A stretch of 64,000 nt of DNA. It comes from Burkholderiales bacterium (GTDB taxonomy: Bacteria; Pseudomonadota; Gammaproteobacteria; Burkholderiales; Burkholderiaceae_D). Below the pieces are notes generated by a model. It was not told the origin of the DNA and made no database searches. It worked only from the letters and a program-made list of their open reading frames with translations. This document shows, piece after piece, positions 42,895-56,771 of the stretch. The translations under genes and the position numbers were made by a program. The stretch covers positions 26,944 through 90,943 of the forward strand of contig JACPWS010000003.1 in NCBI GenBank assembly GCA_016196925.1. The letters run 5' to 3'. Positions within the stretch are counted from its first letter, which is position 1. Each line of letters starts with the position of its first letter.

Positions 42895-44661
42895 ATGGCC
42901 TCTTTCACATTACAAGGCATCCCCGTATCGCGCGGCATCGCCATCGGGCGCGCGCATTTGCTGCGCCCGGCGGCGCTGGATGTACAGCACTATCTTGTGG
43001 CGCAGGAACAGGTCGAAGCGGAAGTGCTGCGCCTGCAGGACGCGATCGCCCGGGTCCACAAGGAGTTGCAGACTATCTGGTCGGACTTGCCGCAGGATGC
43101 GCCGACCGAGCTTGGCGCCTTCATCGACGTGCATGCGCTGATCTTGTCCGATCCCATGATTTCCGAGGCGCCGCTGGACATCATCCGCAGCCGCCACTAC
43201 AACGCCGAATGGGCGCTGGTGACCCAGATCGATGAGTTGTCGGCGCAGTTCGACGAAATCGAAGACGATTACCTGCGCGAACGCAAGGCCGACATCCAGC
43301 AAGTCGCCGAACGCGTCTTGAAAGTGCTGACCGGCAGCGCCCACAGCGTGCCGCGTTCGGACGGCGTAGACGAGCGCAACGCCAACATGATCGTGGTGGC
43401 GCGGGATATTTCTCCGGCCGACATGATGCAATTCCGCGATGTCGCATTTTCCGGTTTCGTCACCGACGAAGGCGGCCAGAATTCGCATACCGCCATCGTC
43501 TCGCGCAGCCTCGGCATACCGGCCGTGGTCGGCATGGGCAATGCGTCGCGCCTGATAGAGCAGGACGACTGGCTGATTATCGACAGCGACGCCGGCGTGG
43601 TGATCGTGGCCCCGACCACGCTGGTGCTGGAACAATACCGCGAACGCCAGAGCGTGTTGCAAAAGGCGCGCAAAAAGCTGAACCGGCTCAGAAAGACGCC
43701 GGCCGTCACCCAGGACGGGGTCGAGATCACCCTGCTGGCGAACATAGAATTGCCCGAAGATGCGGCGCATGCGCTGGAAGCCGGCGCCAGCGGCGTCGGC
43801 CTGTTTCGCTCCGAATTTCTGTTCATGGAAAGCAGCGGGCAGGAACACAAGATGCCGAGCGAAGATGAACAATTCGAGGCCTACCGCGCCGCAGTGCTGG
43901 CGATGAAGGGGCGGCCGGTCACGATACGCACGCTCGATGTCGGCGCCGACAAGCCTATGGACAGCAGCGAGCACAATGTCCTGAACCCGGCCCTGGGCTT
44001 GCGCGCGATCCGTTATTGCCTGGCCGAACCGCAATTATTCCTGACCCAGTTGCGTGCCATCTTGCGCGCTTCCGCTTTCGGCCAGGTCAAGATACTGATT
44101 CCCATGATGGCGCACGGTTTCGAAATCGACCAGACGCTGGCGATGATAGAGCAAGCCAAGCAAGAGTTGAAAGCGGAAGGCCGCGATTACAATGCCGAGC
44201 TGCAGATCGGCGCCATGATAGAAGTGCCGGCCGCCGCCCTGGCCTTGCCGATGTTCTTGCAAAAACTCGATTTCCTTTCGATAGGCACGAACGATCTGAT
44301 CCAGTACACGCTGGCGATAGACCGCGCCGATCATGAAGTCGCGCACCTGTACGACGACTTGCATCCAGCCATTTTGCAATTGCTGCAAATGACCATCGCT
44401 GCGGCCCAGAAAGCCGGCGTCCCGGTGTCCATCTGCGGCGGTATGGCCGGCGACGTCCGCCTGACGCGTTTGCTGACCGGCATGGGCTTTCGCGAATTAT
44501 CGATGCCGGCGGCGCTGTTGCCGGAGATTAAGCAAGAAATCCTGAATACCAGGGTGGAAGCCTTGCAGCCGCACATCAAAAAAATCCTGCGCAGTTACGA
44601 CGCGGCGGCCATACGGGAAACCCTGGCGGTCATGGACGCCATAGGCAAGACCTTGCATTAA
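42895..44661 (+). CDS. ptsI: PTS enzyme I (phosphoenolpyruvate-protein phosphotransferase)
   Basis: 588 residues. N-terminal domain: VSRGIAIGRAHLLRP, and the active-site His in GGQNSHTAIVSRSLGIPAVVG at about residue 198. C-terminal PEP-binding barrel: GVGLFRSEFLFM, TIRTLDVGADKP, IGAMIEVPAAAL, and FLSIGTNDLIQYTLAIDRAD. There is no GAF domain, so it is a classical EI and not EI-Ntr. It starts a phosphorelay to HPr and EIIA, probably linking PEP level to regulation. Confidence 0.95.
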   Translation: MASFTLQGIPVSRGIAIGRAHLLRPAALDVQHYLVAQEQVEAEVLRLQDAIARVHKELQTIWSDLPQDAPTELGAFIDVHALILSDPMISEAPLDIIRSRHYNAEWALVTQIDELSAQFDEIEDDYLRERKADIQQVAERVLKVLTGSAHSVPRSDGVDERNANMIVVARDISPADMMQFRDVAFSGFVTDEGGQNSHTAIVSRSLGIPAVVGMGNASRLIEQDDWLIIDSDAGVVIVAPTTLVLEQYRERQSVLQKARKKLNRLRKTPAVTQDGVEITLLANIELPEDAAHALEAGASGVGLFRSEFLFMESSGQEHKMPSEDEQFEAYRAAVLAMKGRPVTIRTLDVGADKPMDSSEHNVLNPALGLRAIRYCLAEPQLFLTQLRAILRASAFGQVKILIPMMAHGFEIDQTLAMIEQAKQELKAEGRDYNAELQIGAMIEVPAAALALPMFLQKLDFLSIGTNDLIQYTLAIDRADHEVAHLYDDLHPAILQLLQMTIAAAQKAGVPVSICGGMAGDVRLTRLLTGMGFRELSMPAALLPEIKQEILNTRVEALQPHIKKILRSYDAAAIRETLAVMDAIGKTLH

Positions 44662-44788
44662 GCCGGCGCGCCCGGCGGCGCCGGGCCGCCTGATCGGGGC
44701 GGGCCAGCCAGATTGAGATTGTTGTTTGACGTCATCATCGCTGCGCTTTACTGCGGCGACATGATGCAACTCTGAAGAGGTCTGAGGC

Positions 44789-45892
44789 ATGAATGATCTT
44801 AGGCAGACAATACTCGTGGTCGACGACACACCGGAAAATCTCGATGTGCTGTCCGGCATTCTGAAAGACGAATACAAGATCAAGATCGCGATCAACGGCA
44901 GCAGGGCGCTGACGATAGCACACGCCGACCCGGCGCCCGATCTGATCTTGTTGGATGTGATGATGCCCGGCTTAAACGGCTGGGATGTGTGTCGTGCGCT
45001 GAAACTCGATCCGGCCACCAGTGCCATCCCGGTGATCTTTATCACGGCCATGGGCGAGGTCAAGGACGAAGCGCTCGGGTTCGAGCTCGGTGCGGTCGAT
45101 TACATCACCAAACCGGTCAGCCCGCCGATCGTGCTGGCGCGCGTGAAAACCCATTTGCAGTTGCACAATCAGGAAAAGCACCTGGAAAGTCTGGTGCAAA
45201 AACGTACTCTGCAACTGGAGCAATCGCGGCAATCGGTGGTTAACCGGTTGGGCAAGGCGGCCGAATATCGCGACAATGAAACCGGCTTGCACGTAATCCG
45301 CGTCAGTCATTTTTCCTATCTGCTGGCGCGGGCCTGCGGCATGAACGAAGAGCAGGCGCGCATCCTGATGGTGGCCGCCCCGATGCACGATGTCGGGAAA
45401 ATCGGCATCCCCGACCAGGTCTTGTTAAAGCCGGGACGGCATGACGGCAGCGAATCCGCGGTCATGAAAAAACATGTGGAAATCGGGGTCGATATCTTGT
45501 CTGGCGACGACGAGTCGCCCTTGCTGCAATGGGCCAAGATTATCGCCCTGACGCATCACGAACGCTGGGACGGCAGCGGCTATCCGCAAGGCCTGAAAGG
45601 CGAAGCTATCCCCTTGATAGGAAGAATCGTCACCATCGCCGATGTGTTCGATGCGCTGACGTCCAAACGGCCGTACAAGGAAGCCTGGAGCAGCGCAGCG
45701 GCGGTCCGGTATTTGCAGGCGGAATCGGGCAAGCAGTTCGATCCGCAGCTGATACAAAATTTTCTCGCCATATTGCCGGAAATAGAAAAAATACGCACGC
45801 GCTATTCCGAACAGACCGGGCACGAACATTCTTTGCTGGCAGAGCTGGAGCGGGAACTGGGGCAGGACGGCAGTCAGGGCGAGCTGGCCTGA
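44789..45892 (+). CDS. Response regulator with HD-GYP c-di-GMP phosphodiesterase domain
   Basis: 367 residues. REC domain (about 8-125) with the phospho-Asp in [16 protein letters not shown] near residue 55 and [26 protein letters not shown] after it. Coiled linker (130-160), then HD-GYP (about 165-345) with [10 protein letters not shown] near 200 and [16 protein letters not shown] near 255; these hold the metal ligands and the GYP motif. It would degrade c-di-GMP when phosphorylated. The hybrid kinase gene begins 37 bp after its stop and is the likely partner. Confidence 0.93.
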   Translation: MNDLRQTILVVDDTPENLDVLSGILKDEYKIKIAINGSRALTIAHADPAPDLILLDVMMPGLNGWDVCRALKLDPATSAIPVIFITAMGEVKDEALGFELGAVDYITKPVSPPIVLARVKTHLQLHNQEKHLESLVQKRTLQLEQSRQSVVNRLGKAAEYRDNETGLHVIRVSHFSYLLARACGMNEEQARILMVAAPMHDVGKIGIPDQVLLKPGRHDGSESAVMKKHVEIGVDILSGDDESPLLQWAKIIALTHHERWDGSGYPQGLKGEAIPLIGRIVTIADVFDALTSKRPYKEAWSSAAAVRYLQAESGKQFDPQLIQNFLAILPEIEKIRTRYSEQTGHEHSLLAELERELGQDGSQGELA

Positions 45893-45929
45893 CACAATAT
45901 TTGCGGTAGATGTCAGAACGGAGAGATGC

Positions 45930-50564
<4,635 letters not shown>

Positions 50565-50596
50565 CGTCATCCTGAAATTTCGCTATTCTTCATCCA

Positions 50597-50668
50597 TTGC
50601 GCCGATTTGAAAATCAGCTTGCGGGCGCCGTCTGGGAACTTTCCCGGACAATAAATACGGCTAAAGCG
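50597..50668 (+). promoter_or_regulatory. SAM-II-like riboswitch upstream of metX
   Basis: GCGCC (50599-50603) pairs with GGCGC (50624-50628) as helix P1, enclosing GATTTGA and CAGCTTGC. Further on, AATAAATACGGCTAAAGC (50650-50667) holds the conserved TAAA and GCTAAA segment that forms the pseudoknot in SAM-II aptamers. An optional hairpin (GTCTGGGAA with TTCCCGGAC, about 50630-50649) is inserted in the loop. It lies 90 bp before the metX start, a known SAM-II target. Called from memory of the consensus, without a covariance search. Confidence 0.75.
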
Positions 50669-50730
50669 AGCTTGCGCAGTTCACCCCTTCCAAGCCCCTC
50701 TTTTAGCCTTCCTGGATTTGTATTTGAGTG

Positions 50731-50753
50731 CGGGACACGCGTCCCGAAGGAAG
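50731..50753 (+). promoter_or_regulatory. Hairpin next to the metX ribosome site (possible expression platform)
   Basis: CGGGAC (50731-50736) and GTCCCG (50741-50746) form a stem just before AAGGAAG (50747-50753), the metX ribosome site. A CTTCC at 50708-50712 could pair with GGAAG (50749-50753) and hide the site. How this couples to the upstream aptamer is not clear from sequence. Confidence 0.4.
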
Positions 50754-50758
50754 AGTGT

Positions 50759-51898
50759 ATGTCATCCTCACCCGGCTCGGCCGGCGTCGTTACGCCGCAG
50801 GCCTATCATTTTGAGCAACCGCTCGCTTTGCAAAGCGGCGCCAGCATCGCCGGCTATACCCTGATGCTGGAAACCTACGGCAGCCTGAACGCCGACAAGT
50901 CGAACGCCGTGCTGATCTGCCACGCGCTGAACGCCTCGCACCATGTGGCCGGTTATTACGCCGACCAGCCCAAGAACATAGGCTGGTGGGACAATATGGT
51001 CGGCCCCGGCAAGGCGGTCGACACCGACCGTTTCTTCGTGATCGGCATCAATAACCTCGGCTCTTGTTTCGGCTCGACCGGCCCCATGCACACCAACCCG
51101 GCGACCGGCAAGCCTTACGGCGCCGAGTTCCCGGTGGTGACGGTGGAAGACTGGGTGCAGGCCCAGGCGCGTGTGGCGGACCGGCTCGGCATCACGCAAT
51201 TCGCCGCCGTGATGGGCGGCTCGCTGGGCGGAATGCAGGCGCTGGCCTGGAGCATGCTGTTTCCCGAGCGTCTGCGGCATTGCGTGGTGATCGCCTCCAC
51301 CGCCAGACTGTCGGCGCAGAATATCGCCTTCAACGACGTGGCGCGCCAGGCGATCCTGACCGACCCCGATTTCCACGGCGGCGATTTTTACGCGCATGGC
51401 GTGCTGCCGCGCAACGGGCTGCGGGTGGCGCGCATGATAGGCCACATCACCTATCTGTCGGACGACGACATGGCCGAGAAATTCGGGCGCGACTTGCGCA
51501 ACGGCGACTACCAGTTCGGCTACGGCGTCGATTTCGAGATCGAATCCTATCTGCGTTATCAGGGCGATAAATTCTCCGATTACTTCGACGCCAATACTTA
51601 TTTACTGATCACCAAGGCGCTCGATTACTTCGATCCGGCGCGCCAGTTCGGCGGCGATCTGAGCCGTGCGCTGGCGCACACCAAGGCCAAGTTCCTGCTG
51701 GCGTCGTTCACCACCGACTGGCGCTTTTCACCCGAGCGCAGCCGCGAAATCGTGCGCGCCCTGCTCAGCAATAAACGCACCGTCAGCTATGCCGAAATCG
51801 ATGCGCCGCACGGGCACGACGCGTTCTTGCTGGACGATGCGCGCTACCTGAATCTGGTGGCGGCTTACTTTAACAATATCGCAAGGGAGTTCGCATGA
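50759..51898 (+). CDS. metX: Homoserine O-acetyl/succinyltransferase, MetX type
   Basis: 379 residues from ATG 50759 behind AAGGAAGAGTGT. Alpha/beta-hydrolase acyltransferase with [20 protein letters not shown] near residue 45, nucleophile Ser in [17 protein letters not shown] near 155, Asp in [14 protein letters not shown] near 320, and His in [14 protein letters not shown] near 350. It makes O-acyl-homoserine for methionine synthesis; acetyl or succinyl cannot be chosen reliably from sequence. Coupled by a 4-bp overlap to metW. The SAM-II-like element upstream fits feedback control by SAM. Confidence 0.93.
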   Translation: MSSSPGSAGVVTPQAYHFEQPLALQSGASIAGYTLMLETYGSLNADKSNAVLICHALNASHHVAGYYADQPKNIGWWDNMVGPGKAVDTDRFFVIGINNLGSCFGSTGPMHTNPATGKPYGAEFPVVTVEDWVQAQARVADRLGITQFAAVMGGSLGGMQALAWSMLFPERLRHCVVIASTARLSAQNIAFNDVARQAILTDPDFHGGDFYAHGVLPRNGLRVARMIGHITYLSDDDMAEKFGRDLRNGDYQFGYGVDFEIESYLRYQGDKFSDYFDANTYLLITKALDYFDPARQFGGDLSRALAHTKAKFLLASFTTDWRFSPERSREIVRALLSNKRTVSYAEIDAPHGHDAFLLDDARYLNLVAAYFNNIAREFA

Positions 51899-52503
51899 AT
51901 TTTTCCGAACTGAGCCGCTTGCGCCCCGACCTCGCCTTCATCGCGCACTGGATCAAGCCGCAGGCGCAAGTGCTCGATGTCGGCTGCGGCGACGGCGTGA
52001 TGCTCGATTACCTGCAAAGCGACAAGCAATGCCAGGGCTATGGCATAGAAATCGCCGACGACAAGGTGCTGGCTTGCGTCACGCGCGGCGTCAACGTCGT
52101 CCAGCAAGACATGGAAAACGGCCTGGTCATGTTCGACGACAATGCCTTCGACACCGTGCTGTGCCTGTCTTCGCTGCAAATGATGAAACACGTGGAAGCG
52201 CTGCTGCGCGACATCGCGCGCGTCGGCCGCGAAGCCATCGTGTCTTTCCCGAATTTCGGTTACTGGCCGCACCGCAGCGCCCTGTTGCGCGGCAAGATGC
52301 CGGTCTCCAAATCGCTGCCGTATCAATGGTACGACACGCCCAATCTGCGTTGCGCCACGATTGTCGATTTCGCCGATCTGGCACGGGAAGTCGGGCTCGA
52401 AGTGCTGGAATGCGTGGCCTTGCACGAGGGCCGGCCGATAGGCTGGCTGCCGAACCTGCGCGGCAGCCTGGCCGTGTTCCGTCTGCGCAAGCGGGCGGCC
52501 TGA
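51895..52503 (+). CDS. metW: Methionine biosynthesis protein MetW
   Basis: 202 residues. SAM-dependent-methyltransferase-like fold with [16 protein letters not shown] near residue 25, [23 protein letters not shown] near 48, and [17 protein letters not shown] near 116, all matching MetW. It starts inside the metX stop (ATGA) and is needed together with MetX in many proteobacteria. The exact reaction is not settled. Confidence 0.93.
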   Translation: MNFSELSRLRPDLAFIAHWIKPQAQVLDVGCGDGVMLDYLQSDKQCQGYGIEIADDKVLACVTRGVNVVQQDMENGLVMFDDNAFDTVLCLSSLQMMKHVEALLRDIARVGREAIVSFPNFGYWPHRSALLRGKMPVSKSLPYQWYDTPNLRCATIVDFADLAREVGLEVLECVALHEGRPIGWLPNLRGSLAVFRLRKRAA

Positions 52504-52533
52504 ACCTGCAGGGCGATTGCATTTAAAAAAACT

Positions 52534-52643
52534 GTCCACGAAAATCACGAAAGGCACGAACGAACAAAAAAGAAGAACAGCGGCTTTCAAACAATTGATC
52601 CTGGCTTTCGTCTTTTTTCGTGGCTTTCGTGATTTTTGTGGAC
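52534..52643. repeat. Inverted repeat of the 'GTCCACGAA' family
   Basis: The left arm begins GTCCACGAAAATCACGAAAG (from 52534) and the right arm ends CTTTCGTGATTTTTGTGGAC (to 52643). Same outer element as at 40826-40990 but without a nested inner repeat. It lies 30 bp after metW. Confidence 0.75.
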
Positions 52644-52775
52644 AAAATAATTTGGCTTTTCGATCGCTCAAGTTTCATGTCATCGTCCTGCCTGAGCCGG
52701 AATTGGCGGCCCCGCCTCTTTAAATCGGCATAGCTGCTACCATTTCGGTATCGCTATCCTTAGTCTGCACAGATC

Positions 52776-53678
52776 ATGAAACCGAGCTTATTGTCCCTTG
52801 CCTTCGCCAGCCTGTTGAGCGCCGCCACCGTCAGCCAGGCGCAAAACGCGCCGGCGACGGACGGGGTCAAGGTCGGTTCCATGTCCATCTTCCGCAAGCT
52901 GGCGCCGACCGGCGCACTGGAAGGCCAGGCCGCCGCGCAATATGCGCAAACCATGCGCCAGGCCCAGCAGCAGCGCGCGCTGGGGCCGGACGACAATGCG
53001 CAAGTCCTGCGCTTGCGCGCGATCGCGCACAAGCTGATCCCGTTTGCCCTGCGCTGGAATGCGCGCGCGCCGCAATGGAAGTGGGAAGTCAACCTGATCG
53101 CTTCCAGGCAAATCAATGCGTATTGCATGCCGGGCGGCAAAATCGCGTTTTACACCGGCATCCTCGACACCCTGAAACTGACCGACGATGAAGTCGCGAT
53201 CGTGATGGGGCACGAGATTGCCCATGCCTTGCGCGAGCACGGGGCGGAGCGCGCCGGCAAAGCGAATGTCGCCAACTTTGGCATCAAGCTAGCCGAAGTG
53301 ATCGCCGGCGCCAAGGGTTACGATCCTAACCTGGTCGGCGCCGTCGGCGGCGGGGTGGCAAAAATGGGCATGCTGGCATTTTCGCGCGGCGATGAAACCG
53401 AAGCCGATATCGTCGGCCTCGATATCGCCGCGCGCGCCGGTTACGATCCGCGCGCCGGCGTCGCGCTCTGGCAAAAAATGGGCATGGTCAGCAAGAATGC
53501 ACCGCCGCAGTGGCTTTCCACCCACCCCTCAGGCTCCAGCCGCATCGCTGAAATTCAGCGTCATTTCCCGGAAGTCATGCCGCTGTATGCTCACGCCAGG
53601 GGAATTTCCCTGAATGCGCTTGCTCCTTACCAAAGCAATGTCAAGGGGATCGCGGCGCTGGCTTATCCCGCCAGGTAA
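52776..53678 (+). CDS. M48-family metallopeptidase, secreted
   Basis: 300 residues with a signal peptide (ending SQAQN, about 21). Zinc motif HEIAHALREH (HExxH) near residue 145 with the third ligand Glu in SRGDETEADIVGLDIAARAG near 208, as in M48/BepA-like periplasmic peptidases. YCMPGGKIAFYTGILDTLKLTDDEVAIVMG precedes the active site. The C-terminal WLSTHPSGSSRIAEIQRHFP is the family 'H-P-x-x-x-x-R' signature. It lacks the TPR tail of BepA, so it is a short member; likely protein quality control in the periplasm. Confidence 0.9.
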   Translation: MKPSLLSLAFASLLSAATVSQAQNAPATDGVKVGSMSIFRKLAPTGALEGQAAAQYAQTMRQAQQQRALGPDDNAQVLRLRAIAHKLIPFALRWNARAPQWKWEVNLIASRQINAYCMPGGKIAFYTGILDTLKLTDDEVAIVMGHEIAHALREHGAERAGKANVANFGIKLAEVIAGAKGYDPNLVGAVGGGVAKMGMLAFSRGDETEADIVGLDIAARAGYDPRAGVALWQKMGMVSKNAPPQWLSTHPSGSSRIAEIQRHFPEVMPLYAHARGISLNALAPYQSNVKGIAALAYPAR

Positions 53679-53931
53679 GCGACAGCCTGCCTTATTCTTA
53701 TGCCGGACGCGGATTTGCGTTTGCTTTCCGGCATGAAAATAAGCATGTCATCGTCCTTTCATGATTAGATGCCACACTCTGCCTGTGCCAATTTTTATGT
53801 GATAGACTGCTTTCACATATCAATATATCTACTCGACGGACACTTGCCTTGCGCATTCCACCCCCGCCCTGAAGATGTCACCCGGATAGACGCATGCTGC
53901 AAAGCTACGTCTGTTTTTTTATCCGGAAAAA

Positions 53932-53943
53932 GCAATCGTTTGC
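53932..53943. promoter_or_regulatory. LacI-family-type operator 1
   Basis: GCAATCGTTTGC, a 12-bp imperfect palindrome with the central CG typical of LacI/PurR-type operators. The same 12 bp recur at 53976-53987, 44 bp away (about four helical turns), inside a larger repeat CCGGAAAA(A)GCAATCGTTTGCGC. Confidence 0.6.
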
Positions 53944-53975
53944 GCGGTTTTGGTAATAGCATTTTCACCGGAAAA

Positions 53976-53987
53976 GCAATCGTTTGC
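53976..53987. promoter_or_regulatory. LacI-family-type operator 2
   Basis: Second GCAATCGTTTGC, exact copy of the site at 53932-53943. Paired sites at helical spacing fit a looping repressor of the TonB-dependent receptor. No LacI-type regulator gene is in the window. Confidence 0.6.
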
Positions 53988-54200
53988 GCACGGCATGCAG
54001 GGCGCAAAAATACGGGGGAGCAGGTGCCGCGATAGCATAATTTGTTGTGAAATAACAACGAGTTACAAAATAATAGCCGATTTTTTTGGCAATAAATGAG
54101 CGATGCAGGGATGTCGTCAGACAGCGATCGTGGCTGGAGACGATAGACAAGGTTTTATTCTATTTTTTTTATAACTGAAAACTTGGTCCAGGAGCAGTCA

Positions 54201-56651
54201 ATGAAACAAGCAAGAAAGTTGTCCGTATTTCCATCGCGTCTGTCGATGCTCGCCGTGGCTTGCCAACTGGCATGCATGAGCATGTCCGTCTATGCGCAAA
54301 GCACGGAATCGAACGAGCCGACCGACGCCAAGCGCGTCACTATTACCGGCAAAAAAGTCGGCATGGGCTTGATGGTGCAGGAAAGCGCCCCTAAGGCGCG
54401 CAGCACCATCACCGCCGAAGAACTGGCCAAGCAGCGTCCTACCGGCAACGCCTATGAAGCGCTGGAATTGATGCCGGCGGTGAACAGCTATAACTACGAC
54501 GCGACCGGCTTGTTCGGTGGCGGCCTGACCCTGCGCGGCTTCAACAGCGACCAGATCGGCGCTACCATCAACGGCGTGCCGGTCAACGATTCCGGCAGCT
54601 TCTCGGTGTTTCCGCAAGAATTCGTCGATCAGGAAAACACTTGCACCCAGTTCGTGACCCAGGGCTCGACCGACGTCGATTCGCCGCAAATCGGCGCGAC
54701 CGGCGGCAACTTCGGCATCACCACCTGCGATCCGGCCAAGGACCAGCGCTTCCGCGTGATGCAAACCGTCGGCGGCCTGCACATGTCCAAGACGTATATG
54801 CGTTACGATACCGGCATGTGGGCCGACGGCCGTACCCGTTTCTTTATCTCCGGCTCGCATGCTCAGGCCGACAAATGGAAGGGTGAAGGCGGCGCCAAGC
54901 GCGATCACGTGGACGTCGGCTTCCGTACCGACTTCGACCGCTTCAATTCTATCAACGGCACCGTGCTGTATAACCGCGCGATCAACCAGAACATCAGCAC
55001 CTTCAATCTGGCCGATCTGAAGAGCAAAGGTTATGACTACGATTTCGCCAGCAAGTTCGTCGGCCACGCTACTCCGAGAAAGGGGCAGGCTGACTACGAT
55101 ACCGATTCTGCGTTTGCCGACTCTTACTATCAATTGACCAAGAATCCGTTTGAAAACGTGATCGCCTCGGTCACCGGTAAATTCCGCATAGGCGAGAACA
55201 CCGATATCAAGCTTATTCCTTACTACTGGTATGGCTACGGCACCGGCGGCAATCAACAAAAATGGATGGCTGAAGGTCCCAATCCTCATCCAGTCACCAA
55301 GAAAATCCAATCCTCTTTCTTAAATGTTGCTACCGGCAAGAACAACGCCGCAGTCGATTTGAATGGCGATGGCGATACTCTGGATAACGTGATCGTGGCC
55401 AACAGCAGCGTGACCCGTACCAATCGCCCCGGTATCACGGCTTCTGTAATGCACAATATCGACAACCATCAGCTCTTGGCCGGTTTCTGGTATGAACGCG
55501 CCACCCATGAGCAATTCGGCCCCATGGTGGCGGTCGACGCCAATGGCAATGCGGCCGATATCTGGTTGAAGGAAGGCCGCATCCTGCGCCCGGACGGCAC
55601 GCCGTATCAGTCGCGCGACTGGAAGACGATCAGCACCGCTTACCAGTTCTTCGCGCAAGACACGATCAGCCTGATGAACGACAAGCTGAGCGTGAACCTC
55701 GGTCTGCGTGCGCCGACTATGAAGCGCGATTTCACTAATTTCGCCAACGAAGGTTCTGGCATCACCTACAACATCCAGAAGACGTATAACGAGGTGTTGC
55801 CGCAACTCGGTGCGCGCTACCAGATCGATAATAGCAATCAAGTCTTTGCCAGCCTGGCCAAGAATATGAAAGTGCCACCGAATTTCGTCTATGCGACGTC
55901 GAGCAATGTGCAGATCAAAAACGGCGTGGCGACCATGCCTGTGGATGTGAAGGCTGAGACTTCGTATAACCTCGATATCGGTTACCGCCATCAAAGCGAT
56001 ATGCTGACCGCGCAAGCCACGGTGTACTCGGTGGATTTCCGCGACCGTCAGGCGACTGCTTACGATCCAACTACCAACACCAGCAGCCTGACCAGCGTCG
56101 GTAAGGTCAAGACTCGTGGTTTCGAATTGGAGTTGGGCAATACGCCGGTCAACGGCTGGTCGTTCTACGGTTCGGTCGGTTATGCCAACAGCGAGATTAA
56201 CGATAACTTGCCGGTACAGGTAACTGATAACGTCAGCAAACAGAAGGTTGTCGTCGCCTTGCCTACCGCCGGCAAGCAAATGACCCTGACGCCGGAATGG
56301 AAAGCCGGCCTGAGCGCGCAATATGAAACTGCGGTCTGGTATACACGCCTGAAAGCCAAATACACCGGCGATCAATGGGCCACCATGACCAATGATGAGT
56401 TGGTGCCTGCTTACACTACCGTTGGCTTCGATGCTGGCTATCAGTTTGCCAATACCGGTTGGTTGAAAAAGCCGACGCTGCGTCTGAGCATCAGCAATAT
56501 CTTCAATGAGAAGTATCGCAATCCGTCCAGCTTCAACGTCACCAATGCGCAGCCATATGGCTCAGCTACTGCATTTGCCGCTCCCAAAGGCGTGTACTAT
56601 TACATGGGCGCGCCACGCCTGACCACAGTCACTTTGTCAGCCGATTTCTGA
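54201..56651 (+). CDS. TonB-dependent outer-membrane receptor
   Basis: 816 residues from ATG 54201 behind CCAGGAGCAGTCA. Signal peptide ending SVYAQ (about residue 33), then VTITGKKVGMGLMVQESAP as TonB-box region, and the plug with STITAEELAKQRPTGNAYEALELMP and LTLRGFNSDQIGATINGVPV. The barrel ends LTTVTLSADF with the terminal Phe required for insertion. Length and order fit receptors for siderophores or, given the two LacI-type operators upstream, a carbohydrate or similar carbon source. The substrate is an inference. A strong terminator follows. Confidence 0.9.
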   Translation: MKQARKLSVFPSRLSMLAVACQLACMSMSVYAQSTESNEPTDAKRVTITGKKVGMGLMVQESAPKARSTITAEELAKQRPTGNAYEALELMPAVNSYNYDATGLFGGGLTLRGFNSDQIGATINGVPVNDSGSFSVFPQEFVDQENTCTQFVTQGSTDVDSPQIGATGGNFGITTCDPAKDQRFRVMQTVGGLHMSKTYMRYDTGMWADGRTRFFISGSHAQADKWKGEGGAKRDHVDVGFRTDFDRFNSINGTVLYNRAINQNISTFNLADLKSKGYDYDFASKFVGHATPRKGQADYDTDSAFADSYYQLTKNPFENVIASVTGKFRIGENTDIKLIPYYWYGYGTGGNQQKWMAEGPNPHPVTKKIQSSFLNVATGKNNAAVDLNGDGDTLDNVIVANSSVTRTNRPGITASVMHNIDNHQLLAGFWYERATHEQFGPMVAVDANGNAADIWLKEGRILRPDGTPYQSRDWKTISTAYQFFAQDTISLMNDKLSVNLGLRAPTMKRDFTNFANEGSGITYNIQKTYNEVLPQLGARYQIDNSNQVFASLAKNMKVPPNFVYATSSNVQIKNGVATMPVDVKAETSYNLDIGYRHQSDMLTAQATVYSVDFRDRQATAYDPTTNTSSLTSVGKVKTRGFELELGNTPVNGWSFYGSVGYANSEINDNLPVQVTDNVSKQKVVVALPTAGKQMTLTPEWKAGLSAQYETAVWYTRLKAKYTGDQWATMTNDELVPAYTTVGFDAGYQFANTGWLKKPTLRLSISNIFNEKYRNPSSFNVTNAQPYGSATAFAAPKGVYYYMGAPRLTTVTLSADF

Positions 56652-56712
56652 TCTGACCAAAAGCAAGCTGCGATGCGCCGGCCGACGTCATCGCAGCACA
56701 GGACTCCTTTGG

Positions 56713-56750
56713 GTCTGCAACAGGGTCTCCGTTGTTGCAGGCCTTTTTTA
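56713..56750 (+). terminator. Rho-independent terminator after the TonB-dependent receptor
   Basis: CTGCAACA (56715-56722) pairs with TGTTGCAG (56733-56740), and GCC then T6 follow. It separates the receptor from the nucleotidase gene, which overlaps none of it. Confidence 0.8.
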
Positions 56751-56771
56751 TTTGTCGTGACAGAGTGCGCT

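Larger units (their letters stand above)
53679..54200. other. 522-bp intergenic region upstream of the TonB-dependent receptor
   Basis: AT-richer than its neighbours. Apart from the two palindromic operator-like sites (53932-53943, 53976-53987) and a short T-rich stretch close to the receptor start, no gene or hairpin is supported. Promoter elements for the receptor are expected here but none is unmistakable. Confidence 0.5.

Noticed and set aside
53880..53990. CRISPR-like repeat array at the CCGGAAAA(A)GCAATCGTTTGCGC direct repeats
   Set aside because: Only two copies, no further units and no cas genes; the palindromic core fits an operator pair better.
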